From Bog-473 sp963707835 (GTDB lineage: Bacteria; Actinomycetota; Acidimicrobiia; Acidimicrobiales; RAAP-2), in contig CAVPRI010000001.1 in assembly GCA_963707835.1 (NCBI GenBank), forward strand, positions 868,001-932,000: DNA of 64,000 bases, in the 5' to 3' direction. Below, piece by piece: positions 25,514 to 34,039 of the stretch (its first letter is position 1; the number at the start of each line of letters is the position of its first letter). The notes beneath the pieces are model-generated. The model saw nothing but the letters and a program-made list of their open reading frames with translations, did no database searches and was not told the DNA's origin. Position numbers and translations under genes: made by a program.

Positions 25514-26404
25514 ATGGAACTCCGGGAGCTCCGGGCCTTCGTCGCCGTCGCCGAACAGGGGGGTGTGGCACGAGCGGCGAGCACCCTGTATCTCTCTCCA
25601 TCGAGCGTCTCCAACGCGATTGCGAGCCTCGAGGCGGAGCTCGGCGCGAAGTTGTTCCGGAGGGTGGCACGAGGCATGGTCCTCACGGACGCCGGGCAGG
25701 CAGTGCTCGCTCCGGCCCGTCGCGCCCTCGAGGACGTGGCCGCCGCGGAGGTCGCGGCGGCCACGGGCCACGGAGTGCTCCAGGGGCGGGTGAGCGTCGT
25801 GCCGGGTCGCATCTTCCTGGTGCCGGTCATCGCCGTCGTCGCTCGCTTTCGTGCGGCCTTCCCACAGGTCGTGATCACCATGCGCGAGCCCGAGAACGGA
25901 CGGGTGATAGCGGAGATGGTCCGTAAGGGCGAGGTGGACTGCGGGGTGATGGGTGACGACTCCGTCCCGCCCGATCTCCTGCACACCCCGATCGGCGTCC
26001 AGACCGAAGGGGTCGTGGTGGCTGCCAGGCATCCCTTGGCCGGCCGCCAGTCGATCTCCTTCTCGGACCTCGACGGCGTCGACATGATCGTTCCTCCGGC
26101 GGGGTCTCCCTTTCGCCCGATGTTCGACCGCCTCTGCCGAGCCGCGGGGATCATGGCTCGTGTCGCAGCCGAGAGCGACCACCTCCAGACGATGCTCGAG
26201 CTCGCTCGCCACGGGGTGGGCGTGACCATCGTGCCGATCGAGAGCGCGGCGACCGTCGCCGGGGATGGACTGGAGGTCATCCCGTTGGCACCCACCATGT
26301 CCCGGCGCATGTCGCTGGTGACCAGGAGGAGGGAGCCGCTGTCGCCCGCGGCGGAAGCTTTCTGGGAGTTCGTGAGGCGGGAGGTCCCCGACGAGCGCAC
26401 GTGA
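25514..26404 (+). CDS. LysR-family transcriptional regulator
   Basis: A 296-residue LTTR. The N-terminal winged HTH reads 'MELRELRAFVAVAEQGGVAR', 'AASTLYLSPSSVSNAIASLE', 'AELGAKLFRRVARGMVLTDA'. The effector domain follows ('GRVSVVPGRIFLVPVIAVVA', 'HPLAGRQSISFSDLDGVDMI'). Located two bases after the CMD-like gene, which it may regulate in response to a pathway intermediate; LysR genes are usually divergent from targets, so same-strand placement is less typical. Its stop is five bases from the convergent SDR. Confidence 0.92.
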   Translation: MELRELRAFVAVAEQGGVARAASTLYLSPSSVSNAIASLEAELGAKLFRRVARGMVLTDAGQAVLAPARRALEDVAAAEVAAATGHGVLQGRVSVVPGRIFLVPVIAVVARFRAAFPQVVITMREPENGRVIAEMVRKGEVDCGVMGDDSVPPDLLHTPIGVQTEGVVVAARHPLAGRQSISFSDLDGVDMIVPPAGSPFRPMFDRLCRAAGIMARVAAESDHLQTMLELARHGVGVTIVPIESAATVAGDGLEVIPLAPTMSRRMSLVTRRREPLSPAAEAFWEFVRREVPDERT

Positions 26405-26409
26405 GAGGG

Positions 26410-27213
26410 CTACTCGCGCTCCTTGGCCCACTGGGCTGGCTGCCAGGAGGACCCGTTGATGCTGCTGCCGCCGTCGACGAACAGCGTGTTGCCCGTGAAG
26501 TAGCGGCAGTCGTCGCTGGCGAGGAACACCGCGACCGGGCCGATGTCCGTCTCGGGGTCACCGACGCGGCCCATGGGGTTCATGGCGTCGAGCTCCGCCT
26601 CGAGTTCCGGATCAGCGGCGTAGCGCCGGCGCATTCCCGACCCTTTGGCTCCCGGACAGACGGCATTGGCGACGATTCCGTAGGGAGCCCACTCCCGGGC
26701 CGCCGTCCGGGTGAGGGTGCGCAGTGCCTCCTTGGCGCAGTTGTACTCGAGGGTGCCCACGAAGGCGTTCACGCCCGCCGCCGAGCACATGTTGATGACG
26801 CGCCCCCACCCGTTGGCCCTCATGTGAGGGAACGCGGCCTGCATGGCCCAGAACGGGCCATAGAACGCCAGGCCGAAACCGTGGGCGAGCTGCTCGTCGG
26901 TCTTCTCCTCGACCGAAGCGAACGAGGCGCCACCCCAGGCGTTGTTCACCAGGATGTCGACGGAGCCCCATGCGTCCATCGCGGTCCGCACCATGGCGGT
27001 CGCCGTCTCCTTCTGCTTCACGTCGGCCCCCAGCGCGAGGCAGCTGCCTTGGATCTCGGCGCTGATCTCCGCGACCACCCCGACGGCGCTCTCCTCGTTG
27101 ATGTCCACGACCAGGACCTTTGCGCCCTCCTTGGCGAACCGGCGGGCGATGCCGCGGCCAATCCCGTCTCCTGCGCCCGTGACGATGGCCACGCGCCCGT
27201 CCAGTCTTCCCAT
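26410..27213 (-). CDS. Short-chain dehydrogenase/reductase
   Basis: A 267-residue SDR: 'AIVTGAGDGIGRGIARRFAK', 'VDILVNNAWGGASFASVEEK' (N-N-A-W in place of N-N-A-G), 'LEYNCAKEALRTLTRTAARE' (Tyr-x3-Lys), and 'AVCPGAKGSGMRRRYAADPE'. It follows the 27378-28772 amidohydrolase on the same strand with a 164-base gap, so it may be the last gene of the amidohydrolase pair's transcript. NAD(P) preference is not certain; Asp in 'VLVVDINEESAV' suggests NAD. Confidence 0.9.
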   Translation of the reverse strand: MGRLDGRVAIVTGAGDGIGRGIARRFAKEGAKVLVVDINEESAVGVVAEISAEIQGSCLALGADVKQKETATAMVRTAMDAWGSVDILVNNAWGGASFASVEEKTDEQLAHGFGLAFYGPFWAMQAAFPHMRANGWGRVINMCSAAGVNAFVGTLEYNCAKEALRTLTRTAAREWAPYGIVANAVCPGAKGSGMRRRYAADPELEAELDAMNPMGRVGDPETDIGPVAVFLASDDCRYFTGNTLFVDGGSSINGSSWQPAQWAKERE

Positions 27214-27377
27214 CGCGGAACCCCCTCGTCAGCCCTCAGCGGGCGCTGCTGTAGGCCGGCATCTCGCCCGTACGCGGGTGGCCGAAGGCCCGCGGTTTCA
27301 CCGTCGACGAGGCCCGTCCGACCGTGCACACCGGCACGCGGTCGAACCGCACGCCGGGGTCAGGTCTCGAAGGGTGG

Positions 27378-28772
27378 TCACGCGGTCACCTCCTCCGTGC
27401 GGGTGAGGCGCGACAGGTCGACCTGGATCGACGTGTCGGCTTCGACCAGGCGGGTGGCACCCTCCGCCGGTTTCAGGTAGCCCCCGCGTACGTCGAAGTG
27501 GTGGAGGAGTTCCGGGGGAAGCGACCGAGCGGACCCCACCAAGTCCTGCACCGTCGGGCCGATCCGTGACGCGACGGCGTCGAGGGCCACCCCGTCGAGC
27601 CCGAGCCGGCCGATGGCGTTCCCACCCATCATCGCTCGGAGCTCGGGCTCGGGTACCCCGGCGAAAGCGTCGCGGATCCACTCACGGGTGTTGGGCCAGG
27701 TTCCTTCAGGATGCGGGTAGTCGCGCCCGAATGCGATCGTGTCGATGCCTATCTCGTGGCGCATCTCGACCTCGGCCCTGTGGGCGAACGAGAGGCAGGT
27801 CGTGGCATTACTCCGCCAGTACTCGCTCGGCCGCCGGCTGGCCGGGAGGTCGGCCCGGTGCTGCTCGAAGATCGTGTCGAGGTGCGCCAGCATGGCCGGC
27901 AACCAGTCGGCCCTGATCTCGGTCAGCAGGAGCTTCAGCTTCGGATGGCGGTCGAACACCCCTCCCAGAGTCAGCTGCCACAGGGGTCGACGGGTGTCCA
28001 GGCTGTTGAAGAACTTGGTCGTCATGGCGCTGGTCGTGAAGCGGGTGCGCAACTCCTCGGTCAGCCCACCGGCAATCTGCATCTCGTCGTAGACGTCGGC
28101 CACCTCGCTGAAGAACGCTCCGGCCTCCGGCCCGTATCCGGCATGGACGATCAAGGTCAGTTCGCGCTCCTCGCACAGCGACCAGAGGGGATCCCAATGC
28201 TCGTCGTAGAGCGGCGGCTGGTCGCGATACCCGGTCATCCCGGGCGCGACCAGCCCGACGAACCCGTGATCCGAGATCCACCGGACCTCGGCGAGGGTGG
28301 CGTCCATGTCCCGGCACGGCGCGTGCCCGGTGACCCCGGCCAGCAGGATGCGATCGCCGGCGTGCCCGAACTCGTCGAACGCCCACCGGTGGTGGGCCCG
28401 CACGCCGGCTTCGCAGGCATCGTCGGAGTACTTGGAATTCGAGGGTTGGAAGAACAGGGCGACCTGGCGCGGCTCGCCGTTGTACACGAACTCGCCGGCG
28501 ATGCCCTCCCGATCCATCTGGGTCAGCCGGGTTTCGCAGTCGTAGATGCCCCTGAGTCCGTCGGCTCGGTACGCGCCGTCCGGGTCGAACACCTCGTACT
28601 GGGTGTGGGTCCGGTCGACCATCAAGCGGCCCATCACCTCGACCCACTTCTGGTTCTCCCCGGCGAGCCGGGGCAGGAGGTCGTGGTACGGCTTGTCGAG
28701 GTAGGTCTCCCACGCGCCCATCGGGACTTGGGCATGGGAGTCCAGTGACACGATCGTCACGGGTGTGCTCAT
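27378..28772 (-). CDS. ACMSD-type amidohydrolase (D-x-H variant), tandem copy 2
   Basis: A 464-residue amidohydrolase_2 protein. First metal motif 'IVSLDSHAQVPMGAWE' (D-S-H), then 'LTLIVHAGYGPEAG', 'PKLKLLLTEIRADWLPAMLA', and the late 'AFGRDYPHPEGTWPNTREWI'. It is clearly homologous to the upstream gene, so the pair is a tandem duplication. The ribosome site GGAGG fits ATG 28772 better than the ATG three bases upstream. The gap to the upstream stop is under 10 bases, so both are one transcript. Substrate unknown; relatives act on carboxylated rings or semialdehydes. Confidence 0.9.
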   Translation of the reverse strand: MSTPVTIVSLDSHAQVPMGAWETYLDKPYHDLLPRLAGENQKWVEVMGRLMVDRTHTQYEVFDPDGAYRADGLRGIYDCETRLTQMDREGIAGEFVYNGEPRQVALFFQPSNSKYSDDACEAGVRAHHRWAFDEFGHAGDRILLAGVTGHAPCRDMDATLAEVRWISDHGFVGLVAPGMTGYRDQPPLYDEHWDPLWSLCEERELTLIVHAGYGPEAGAFFSEVADVYDEMQIAGGLTEELRTRFTTSAMTTKFFNSLDTRRPLWQLTLGGVFDRHPKLKLLLTEIRADWLPAMLAHLDTIFEQHRADLPASRRPSEYWRSNATTCLSFAHRAEVEMRHEIGIDTIAFGRDYPHPEGTWPNTREWIRDAFAGVPEPELRAMMGGNAIGRLGLDGVALDAVASRIGPTVQDLVGSARSLPPELLHHFDVRGGYLKPAEGATRLVEADTSIQVDLSRLTRTEEVTA

Positions 28773-28781
28773 CATCGCCTC

Positions 28782-30173
28782 CTACCGTGCGGTGGCGTAC
28801 CGCAGGTCTTCTTCGATCATCGGTTGCATCTGATCCAGCCGCGACCCGCCCTCGAACGGCTTGCTCAGCCCGCACCGGGCGTCGAAGTGGGCTATGAGCT
28901 CGGGGTCGAGGTGGGGATCGGCACCGACGACCGCATCGACGGGGATGCCGACCCGCTCGGAGATCTTGCCGAGGTGCTCACGGTCGAGGTGGAGGAAGCG
29001 GGCCAGGTTCTCGCCCACGATGAGCCGGGCCTCATCGACCGGGATCTCCGCGAACAGGTGGCGCAGGTAGTCCCGGGTGTTGGGCCATGTGCCCTCCGTG
29101 TGTGGGTAGTCGCGGCCGAACGAGACGGTTTCGACGCCGATCTCGTGCCGTCGCTCGACCTCGGAGGTGTGCATGAAGGACAGTCCGGCGAGACAGCTGG
29201 CCTGCCAGTAGTCACTGGGCTTCCGCTTTGCCGGGACGTCGCCTCGATGCTCCTCGAACACGGCGTCGAGGAGCTGGAGCGTGTCGGGCACCCAGTCGGC
29301 GCGCACCTCCGTCATCATCAGCCTGAGGTCGGGATGGCGGTCGAACACGCCCCCGAGCATGAGTTGCCAGAGCGGCCGGCGGCTTCGCAAATCGGCGAAC
29401 AGCCCGTCGTTGAACAGCCCGCTCCGCAGCTCGCGCACGGCGTCCTCGTCGCTGCCACCCCCGGCCCGCACCTGCTCGTAGATGTTCGTGAGAGCGGCGA
29501 AGCTGAAGCCCTGTTCGAATCCGTATCCACCGTGCACGACCAAAGTCAGCCCGCGGTCGGCGCACAGGCCCCACAGCGGCTCCCAGCGCTCGTCGTGGAG
29601 GGGTGGGAGGTCGGGATGGGCGGTGAATCCGGGCATGTACATCCCGGTGAACCCGTGTTCGGCGATCCACGTGGCCTCGCGGAGGGTCTCGTCGAGGTCG
29701 AGGCACTGGCCGACTGCGCCGACCAGCAGCAAGCGGTCGGAGTCCGAGCCGAAGGTGTCGAAGGCCCACCGGTGGTAGGCCCGGACGCCGGCGTCGATGA
29801 CATCGGTGGGGTACGGGGTGTTGCTGACGTTGAAGAACAGGTCGACGGCGCGGAAGTAGCCGTTGAACACGAATTCTGCGGCGACGCCCTCTCGGTCCAT
29901 CTCGGCGATACGGATGTCGCGGTCCCACGCTCCGGCCCACCGCCCCTGCCGGAAGAGGTTCTCCGTGTCGAAGACGTCGTAATGACTGCCCGACACGACC
30001 CCCTCGTAGGTCAGGTCGTAGTCGTTCATCAGGCGCATCACGTCGGTGAAGCGACGGTTCTCGTCTGACAGGCGTGGCAGGTACTCGTGGTACCCGGCCT
30101 CGAGGTACTGGGGCCAGAGTGCCTCGGGCATCACCGCGTGGCCGTCGGCCGAGATGAAGAGAAGTCGATCCAT
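28782..30173 (-). CDS. ACMSD-type amidohydrolase (D-x-H variant), tandem copy 1
   Basis: A 463-residue paralog of the next gene. Metal motifs are 'FISADGHAVMPEALWP' (D-G-H), 'LTLVVHGGYGFEQGFSF' and 'SFGRDYPHTEGTWPNTRDYL'. Both copies share 'YHEYLPRLSDENRRF' / 'YHDLLPRLAGENQKW' near the N-terminus. ATG 30173 has the ribosome site GGAGGACACA; a longer frame to 30272 is not family-like. Two copies in tandem suggest either two related substrates or a heteromeric enzyme. The palindrome at 30279-30293 lies about 110 bases upstream. Confidence 0.9.
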   Translation of the reverse strand: MDRLLFISADGHAVMPEALWPQYLEAGYHEYLPRLSDENRRFTDVMRLMNDYDLTYEGVVSGSHYDVFDTENLFRQGRWAGAWDRDIRIAEMDREGVAAEFVFNGYFRAVDLFFNVSNTPYPTDVIDAGVRAYHRWAFDTFGSDSDRLLLVGAVGQCLDLDETLREATWIAEHGFTGMYMPGFTAHPDLPPLHDERWEPLWGLCADRGLTLVVHGGYGFEQGFSFAALTNIYEQVRAGGGSDEDAVRELRSGLFNDGLFADLRSRRPLWQLMLGGVFDRHPDLRLMMTEVRADWVPDTLQLLDAVFEEHRGDVPAKRKPSDYWQASCLAGLSFMHTSEVERRHEIGVETVSFGRDYPHTEGTWPNTRDYLRHLFAEIPVDEARLIVGENLARFLHLDREHLGKISERVGIPVDAVVGADPHLDPELIAHFDARCGLSKPFEGGSRLDQMQPMIEEDLRYATAR

Positions 30174-30553
30174 TGTGTCCTCCGGTGCCGACGAGGGGGG
30201 GCCCGCCGGAGCGGCCAGCACCGCGGGTCCTGACGCCAGCCAACCACGGGCAGAGCATTCAGACAAGCGCAAACTTGCGAACGAATCGTTCGACGATCCC
30301 GAAACCTCGGACCCGAAAGCACTCCGGCGAACCCGATGAGCGTTCCTGCCACACTGGGGTAGCCCCCGGTCGCCATGCCCTACTTCGGGCGGGCGTGCGC
30401 AGTCCGGGGTTGCTGGATACCCAGGTCAGGCGCTTGAGCGCTGTAGTACGCTCAGCATCCCGATCGGAGCGAACGAAGGGTCCGCGACTCGTCCAGTACC
30501 GCACGCTCGGGGATTCGCGGATAAGGGAGCGGAAATGGGAGGGAGTCACATCG
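30174..30553. other. Divergent intergenic region, 380 bases
   Basis: It separates the amidohydrolase pair (minus) from an SDR (plus). It carries the palindrome at 30279-30293 and a second inverted repeat TGAGCG-N8-CGCTCA at 30435-30454, one nearer each gene. No protein-coding frame here resembles a family. The two sites could give separate control of each direction. Confidence 0.45.
30279..30293. promoter_or_regulatory. Palindrome CGAACGA-A-TCGTTCG
   Basis: A perfect 7-1-7 inverted repeat upstream of the amidohydrolase pair. The CGAAC/GTTCG half-sites recur in the 4392-4408 operator and the 36351-36362 palindrome. The odd-length centre and size fit a TetR-type dimer. No regulator gene is adjacent. 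Confidence 0.5.
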
Positions 30554-31345
30554 ATGTCAGGCAGGCTTGAAGGCAAGGTCGCCATCGTCACCGGCGCCGG
30601 GTCCAGCGGACCGGGTCTCGGTACCGGAAAGGCAATGGCGGTGCTGTTCGCCCGGGAGGGGGCGAAGGTGGTGCTCGTCGACATGGTCGAGGACCGGGCC
30701 AAAGAGACGCTGGACATGATCGAGGAGGAAGGTGGTCAAGCCACGATCGTCGTCGCCGACCTGAGCGATCTGAGCGAGGGTCAGCGCATCGTCGACGAGG
30801 CGGTGGCCCAGTACGGGACCGTCGACATCCTGGTGAACAACGCGGCCATCTCGTCCTCGACCAGCCTCCTCGACACCTCGGTCGAACTGCTCCAACGCAT
30901 CCTCACCGTCAACCTGGCCGCGCCGTTCATGCTGACCAAGGCGGTCGTCCCGGTGATGCAGAAAGGTGGGGGCGGTGCCATCGTGCACATCTCGTCGATC
31001 GCCGCGCTCCGCGGCCAGGGCGGGTCCGGCTGCACGGCGTATGCGTCGGCCAAGGCCGGCCTCCAGGGCCTCATGAACGACGTGGCCGACACATATGGCA
31101 AGGACGGCATCCGCGTCAACTGCGTAGCTCCCGGGATCATCGACACGCCCATGCGTAACAGCGCCATGAGCATGGCGGGCCTCGACCCGTCCCAGGTCGA
31201 CCTCACGTACAAGATCTCCCTGCCGGCGGAAGGAGACGCCTGGGATATCGCACGGACGGCGCTCTTCTTGGTAAGCGACGAGGGCCATTACCTCACCGGC
31301 GTGATGATCCCGGTCGACGGCGGCACGATCGCTCGCTCTCACTAG
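30554..31345 (+). CDS. Short-chain dehydrogenase/reductase
   Basis: A 263-residue SDR with a two- or three-residue insertion in the cofactor loop ('AIVTGAGSSGPGLGTGKAMA'), seen in some actinobacterial SDRs. It has 'VDILVNNAAISSSTSLLDTS' (N-N-A-A), 'TAYASAKAGLQGLMNDVADT' (Tyr-x3-Lys) and 'VAPGIIDTPMRNSAMSMAGL'. ATG 30554 is chosen because the SDR fold starts at 'MSGRLEGKVAIVTG'; the frame extends 127 codons upstream into non-coding DNA. A TauD-type dioxygenase follows 54 bases later, so both may be cotranscribed. Confidence 0.9.
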   Translation: MSGRLEGKVAIVTGAGSSGPGLGTGKAMAVLFAREGAKVVLVDMVEDRAKETLDMIEEEGGQATIVVADLSDLSEGQRIVDEAVAQYGTVDILVNNAAISSSTSLLDTSVELLQRILTVNLAAPFMLTKAVVPVMQKGGGGAIVHISSIAALRGQGGSGCTAYASAKAGLQGLMNDVADTYGKDGIRVNCVAPGIIDTPMRNSAMSMAGLDPSQVDLTYKISLPAEGDAWDIARTALFLVSDEGHYLTGVMIPVDGGTIARSH

Positions 31346-31399
31346 GCGTACGACCGCCGGGGTATCCCCGGATCTCTGCCGCCCACGAAAGGACACGGC

Positions 31400-32269
31400 A
31401 TGACCGAAACACGCGCACCTTCCAGCGACGTGAGAATGGAGGTGCGGGAACTCCGACCGCTCGTGGGCTCGGTGATCGAGACTGACGCGGCCACGCTGCT
31501 CGGCGGCCGGCTTGCCCCCGACATCCGTGCCTTGCTCGAGCAGCGGAGCGTGCTCGTCTTCCCTGGAATCGCCTTCGACGACGAGCAGCAGATCGCCTTC
31601 ACGCGGACGCTGGGCACCCAGGCCTTCGAGAACAACGGCAGCCCGCAAGCCAACGGTGAGATGCAGTCCATCTTCAAGGTCAGCCTCGATACTGCCGTCA
31701 ACCCCTTAGGGGACTACCTCACGACGTCGTTCTTCTGGCACCTCGACGGATCGATGCACGAGGTGCCGATCCTGGCCTCGCTCCTCAGCGCCCGAACCCT
31801 CCCACCGGATGGCGGGGCGACGGAGTGGTGCAACACGTACGCGGCATACGACGCGTTGGCAGAGTCCGACAAAGCGGAGCTCGAGGGCCTGAGGGTCGTG
31901 CACGCCAACTGGGGGCTGCAGCGCTTCGTGAACCCCGAGCCCTCGTACCAGGCCTTCGCCGCGGCACGGGCCGTCCCCTGGCGCGAGCAGCCACTGGTGT
32001 GGACCCATCAGTCCGGGCGCAAGTCGCTGGTGATCGGGGCGACGGCGGCCTATGTCGCGGGATTGGAGCCGGCTGACAGCATGGATCTCCTCGTCCGCCT
32101 GCGGGACTGGGCGACCCAGCCGCAGTTCGTTTGCCGGCACGATTGGCAGGTCGGAGACCTGGTCATGTGGGACAACACCGGCACCCTGCACCGGGCGCTT
32201 CCCTACGAGGCCGACAGCGGCCGCCTGCTGCACCGCACCATGCTCCAGGGTGAGGAGCCGGTGGCATGA
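31400..32269 (+). CDS. TauD/TfdA-type Fe(II)/2-oxoglutarate dioxygenase
   Basis: A 289-residue non-heme iron dioxygenase. The facial triad is visible: His114 and Asp116 in 'TSFFWHLDGSMHEVP' and distal His264 in 'WDNTGTLHRALPYEADSG', with an arginine for 2-oxoglutarate shortly after ('SGRLLHRTM'). It hydroxylates an unactivated C-H bond, possibly triggering C-O or C-S cleavage. Ribosome site GAAAGGACACGGC precedes ATG 31400. The SnoaL-type gene after it has its own promoter. The substrate is unknown; taurine is unlikely given the context. Confidence 0.92.
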   Translation: MTETRAPSSDVRMEVRELRPLVGSVIETDAATLLGGRLAPDIRALLEQRSVLVFPGIAFDDEQQIAFTRTLGTQAFENNGSPQANGEMQSIFKVSLDTAVNPLGDYLTTSFFWHLDGSMHEVPILASLLSARTLPPDGGATEWCNTYAAYDALAESDKAELEGLRVVHANWGLQRFVNPEPSYQAFAAARAVPWREQPLVWTHQSGRKSLVIGATAAYVAGLEPADSMDLLVRLRDWATQPQFVCRHDWQVGDLVMWDNTGTLHRALPYEADSGRLLHRTMLQGEEPVA

Positions 32270-32302
32270 GTGGCCTCCCCGGTGCCCCGGCGTGTGGCAC
32301 GG

Positions 32303-32315
32303 TACGCTCGCCCGC
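32303..32315 (+). promoter_or_regulatory. Leaderless-type -10 box before the 32316 gene
   Basis: TACGCT (TAnnnT) at 32303-32308 lies seven bases before ATG 32316, placing the transcription start at or next to the start codon. There is no Shine-Dalgarno. This is a common actinobacterial leaderless layout and would uncouple this gene from the dioxygenase upstream. Confidence 0.45.
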
Positions 32316-32909
32316 ATGTCACGACTAGGCACCTGGCAGCCGAAGAACGCGGAAGAGCGGCTCGATCGTCTCGAGTCGCTCGCCGAAATACAGCAGCTTC
32401 CACTCCGCTACGCCCTTTCGGTGGACTCGCGCGACATGGACACCATGGTCTCCTTGTTCGTCCCCGACGTGCGGGTTGGGCGCGGCACCGAAGGGCGGGA
32501 GGCACTGCGGGCCTGGTTCGTCGACGCCCTGAACCGTCTGGTCGATACGGTCCACTTTGTCGGCAACCACACGGTCGAGTTCGACAGTGCGGACACGGCC
32601 CATGGGATCGTCTACTGCCATGACGAGGTGGTGCCACGGGGCGAGACGGCATGGAACCAGGGGATGCTGCAGTACTGGGACACCTATGCCCGGGTCGAGA
32701 CGCCCGAAGGAAGGCAGTGGTGCTTCGTCCGGCGCAAGTACCACCGCTGGTACATGGCGGACTGGCTCGAGCGACCGTCACACGCGGCGGACACCATGCC
32801 GCCAGAGCGTCGTCACCACATCCAGCTTCCGGAGGCCTTCCCCACGTGGGCACCGTTCTGGGCCGAGGTCGGCGTGGATCCGTACGCCGACGCGGGGGCT
32901 GCGTCCTAG
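32316..32909 (+). CDS. SnoaL/NTF2-like protein
   Basis: A 197-residue SnoaL-4-like protein: 'ERLDRLESLAEIQQLPLRYA', 'SRDMDTMVSLFVPDVRVGRG', 'VDTVHFVGNHTVEFDSADTA', 'ARVETPEGRQWCFVRRKYHR'. The C-terminal 40 residues extend beyond the NTF2 core and end in Pro/Trp-rich sequence. The ATG at 32316 is supported by a -10 box seven bases upstream. Likely isomerase, cyclase or hydrophobic-ligand binding; no catalytic residue can be fixed. Confidence 0.87.
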   Translation: MSRLGTWQPKNAEERLDRLESLAEIQQLPLRYALSVDSRDMDTMVSLFVPDVRVGRGTEGREALRAWFVDALNRLVDTVHFVGNHTVEFDSADTAHGIVYCHDEVVPRGETAWNQGMLQYWDTYARVETPEGRQWCFVRRKYHRWYMADWLERPSHAADTMPPERRHHIQLPEAFPTWAPFWAEVGVDPYADAGAAS

Positions 32910-32958
32910 CAGGACAGTTCCCGCCGGGGGAGCCCGGGCGCTGAGCGAAGGAGAACGG

Positions 32959-33480
32959 TTACAGGCCGGCCTCCCGGTAGCGCCGGGCCATCATGCCGTA
33001 GCCGTGCTCCGCGTTTCCCCGACCCTGTGCTTCGATGCGCGCACGCTGGGTGTCCGTGAGCGGCTCGAAGCGTGCCGGCACGCCCACGACGAATGATCGG
33101 TCCGGCACGACCACACCTCCGAGGAGCACAGCGGCCGCCGCCACCAGACAGAAGTCACCGAGCACGGCGCCGTCCAGGAGCGTCGCCTGGTTGCCGATGA
33201 GACAGCTCGAGCCGACCCGAGCGCAGTGGACCACGGCGGCATGGCCGATGATGGTGTCGTCCCCGATCTCCATCGCCTCGCCGGTGTGGAGCACCGAGTT
33301 GTCCTCGACGACGGTGTTACGGCCGACGCGGATCGGAGCGAAGTCCCCGCGTATCACCGCTCCGGGCCAGACGCTGGCGCCTTCGCCCAGCTCCACGTCA
33401 CCGACCACATAGGCCGCCTCGCTGACCCACGCCGTCTGGGCGATGCGGGGAACCTTGTCGCCGAAAGGACGGATGGTCAC
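32959..33480 (-). CDS. Gamma-carbonic-anhydrase-like hexapeptide protein
   Basis: A 173-residue left-handed beta-helix protein with hexapeptide repeats ('ASVWPGAVIRGDFAPIRVGR', 'VGSSCLIGNQATLLDGAVLG'). The three zinc histidines are present: His65 ('NSVLHTG'), His80 and His85 ('IIGHAAVVHCARVG'). The family includes carbonic anhydrases and acyl-CoA-linked CaiE-like proteins; near acyl-CoA genes the latter is possible. GTG start at 33480. Convergent with the SnoaL gene and divergent from the VOC gene. Confidence 0.88.
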   Translation of the reverse strand: MTIRPFGDKVPRIAQTAWVSEAAYVVGDVELGEGASVWPGAVIRGDFAPIRVGRNTVVEDNSVLHTGEAMEIGDDTIIGHAAVVHCARVGSSCLIGNQATLLDGAVLGDFCLVAAAAVLLGGVVVPDRSFVVGVPARFEPLTDTQRARIEAQGRGNAEHGYGMMARRYREAGL

Positions 33481-33595
33481 GGCCGCAAGCTACTCTCGGC
33501 GGCGCCCGCCGTCAGATGGAGGCGAAGCCTCCAGCGGTGGTTCGGCAAGGATCGACACGGGCGCCTCCCCGCCGCGGGGAGGGGGAGGAGTCGCG

Positions 33596-34033
33596 ATGAG
33601 CAGGGTCAGCACCTACCTGAACTTCATGGGCCGGACCGAGGAGGCTTTCACCTTCTACCGGTCGGTGTTCCACACGGAATTCGTTGGCCCCGCCATGCGC
33701 ATGCGGGACATAGCTGGAGGCTCAGGAGGTCATGACCTCACCGAGGAGGAGAAGGGCCTGGTGGCTCACATCGAGCTGCCGATCCTGGCGGATCACGTCC
33801 TGATGGGGACGGACATGATCGAGTCCATGGGTCAGGAGCTGCGCATCGGGAACAACGTGACCGTCCATCTCGAGCCTGACACGCGGGCCGAGACCGATCG
33901 CCTCTTCGGGCAGCTCAGCGACGGGGGGAGCGAGACCGTCGGCATGCAGGAGATGCCCTGGGGCTACTGGGGCTGCGCTCTCGACCGCTTCGGTGTGCGT
34001 TGGATGTTCACCTGCACCGAACCCATCTCGTAG
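33596..34033 (+). CDS. PhnB-type VOC (glyoxalase-fold) protein
   Basis: A 145-residue VOC-fold protein of the PhnB/3-demethylubiquinone-methyltransferase-like type: 'STYLNFMGRTEEAFTFYRSV', 'HIELPILADHVLMGTDMIES', 'TVHLEPDTRAETDRLFGQLS', 'WGYWGCALDRFGVRWMFTCT'. Function of these proteins is usually unknown; some bind metal and act as small-molecule isomerases or resistance proteins. The ribosome site GGGGGAGGAG fits ATG 33596, not the earlier in-frame starts. The kinase gene follows six bases later. Confidence 0.85.
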   Translation: MSRVSTYLNFMGRTEEAFTFYRSVFHTEFVGPAMRMRDIAGGSGGHDLTEEEKGLVAHIELPILADHVLMGTDMIESMGQELRIGNNVTVHLEPDTRAETDRLFGQLSDGGSETVGMQEMPWGYWGCALDRFGVRWMFTCTEPIS

Positions 34034-34039
34034 GGCGAG

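Noticed and set aside
27236..27352. A 38-codon minus-strand frame after the amidohydrolase ('...PRAFGHPRTGEMPAYSSAR')
   Set aside because: No family, no ribosome site; only a plausible-looking amino acid tail. Could be a micro-ORF but cannot be supported.
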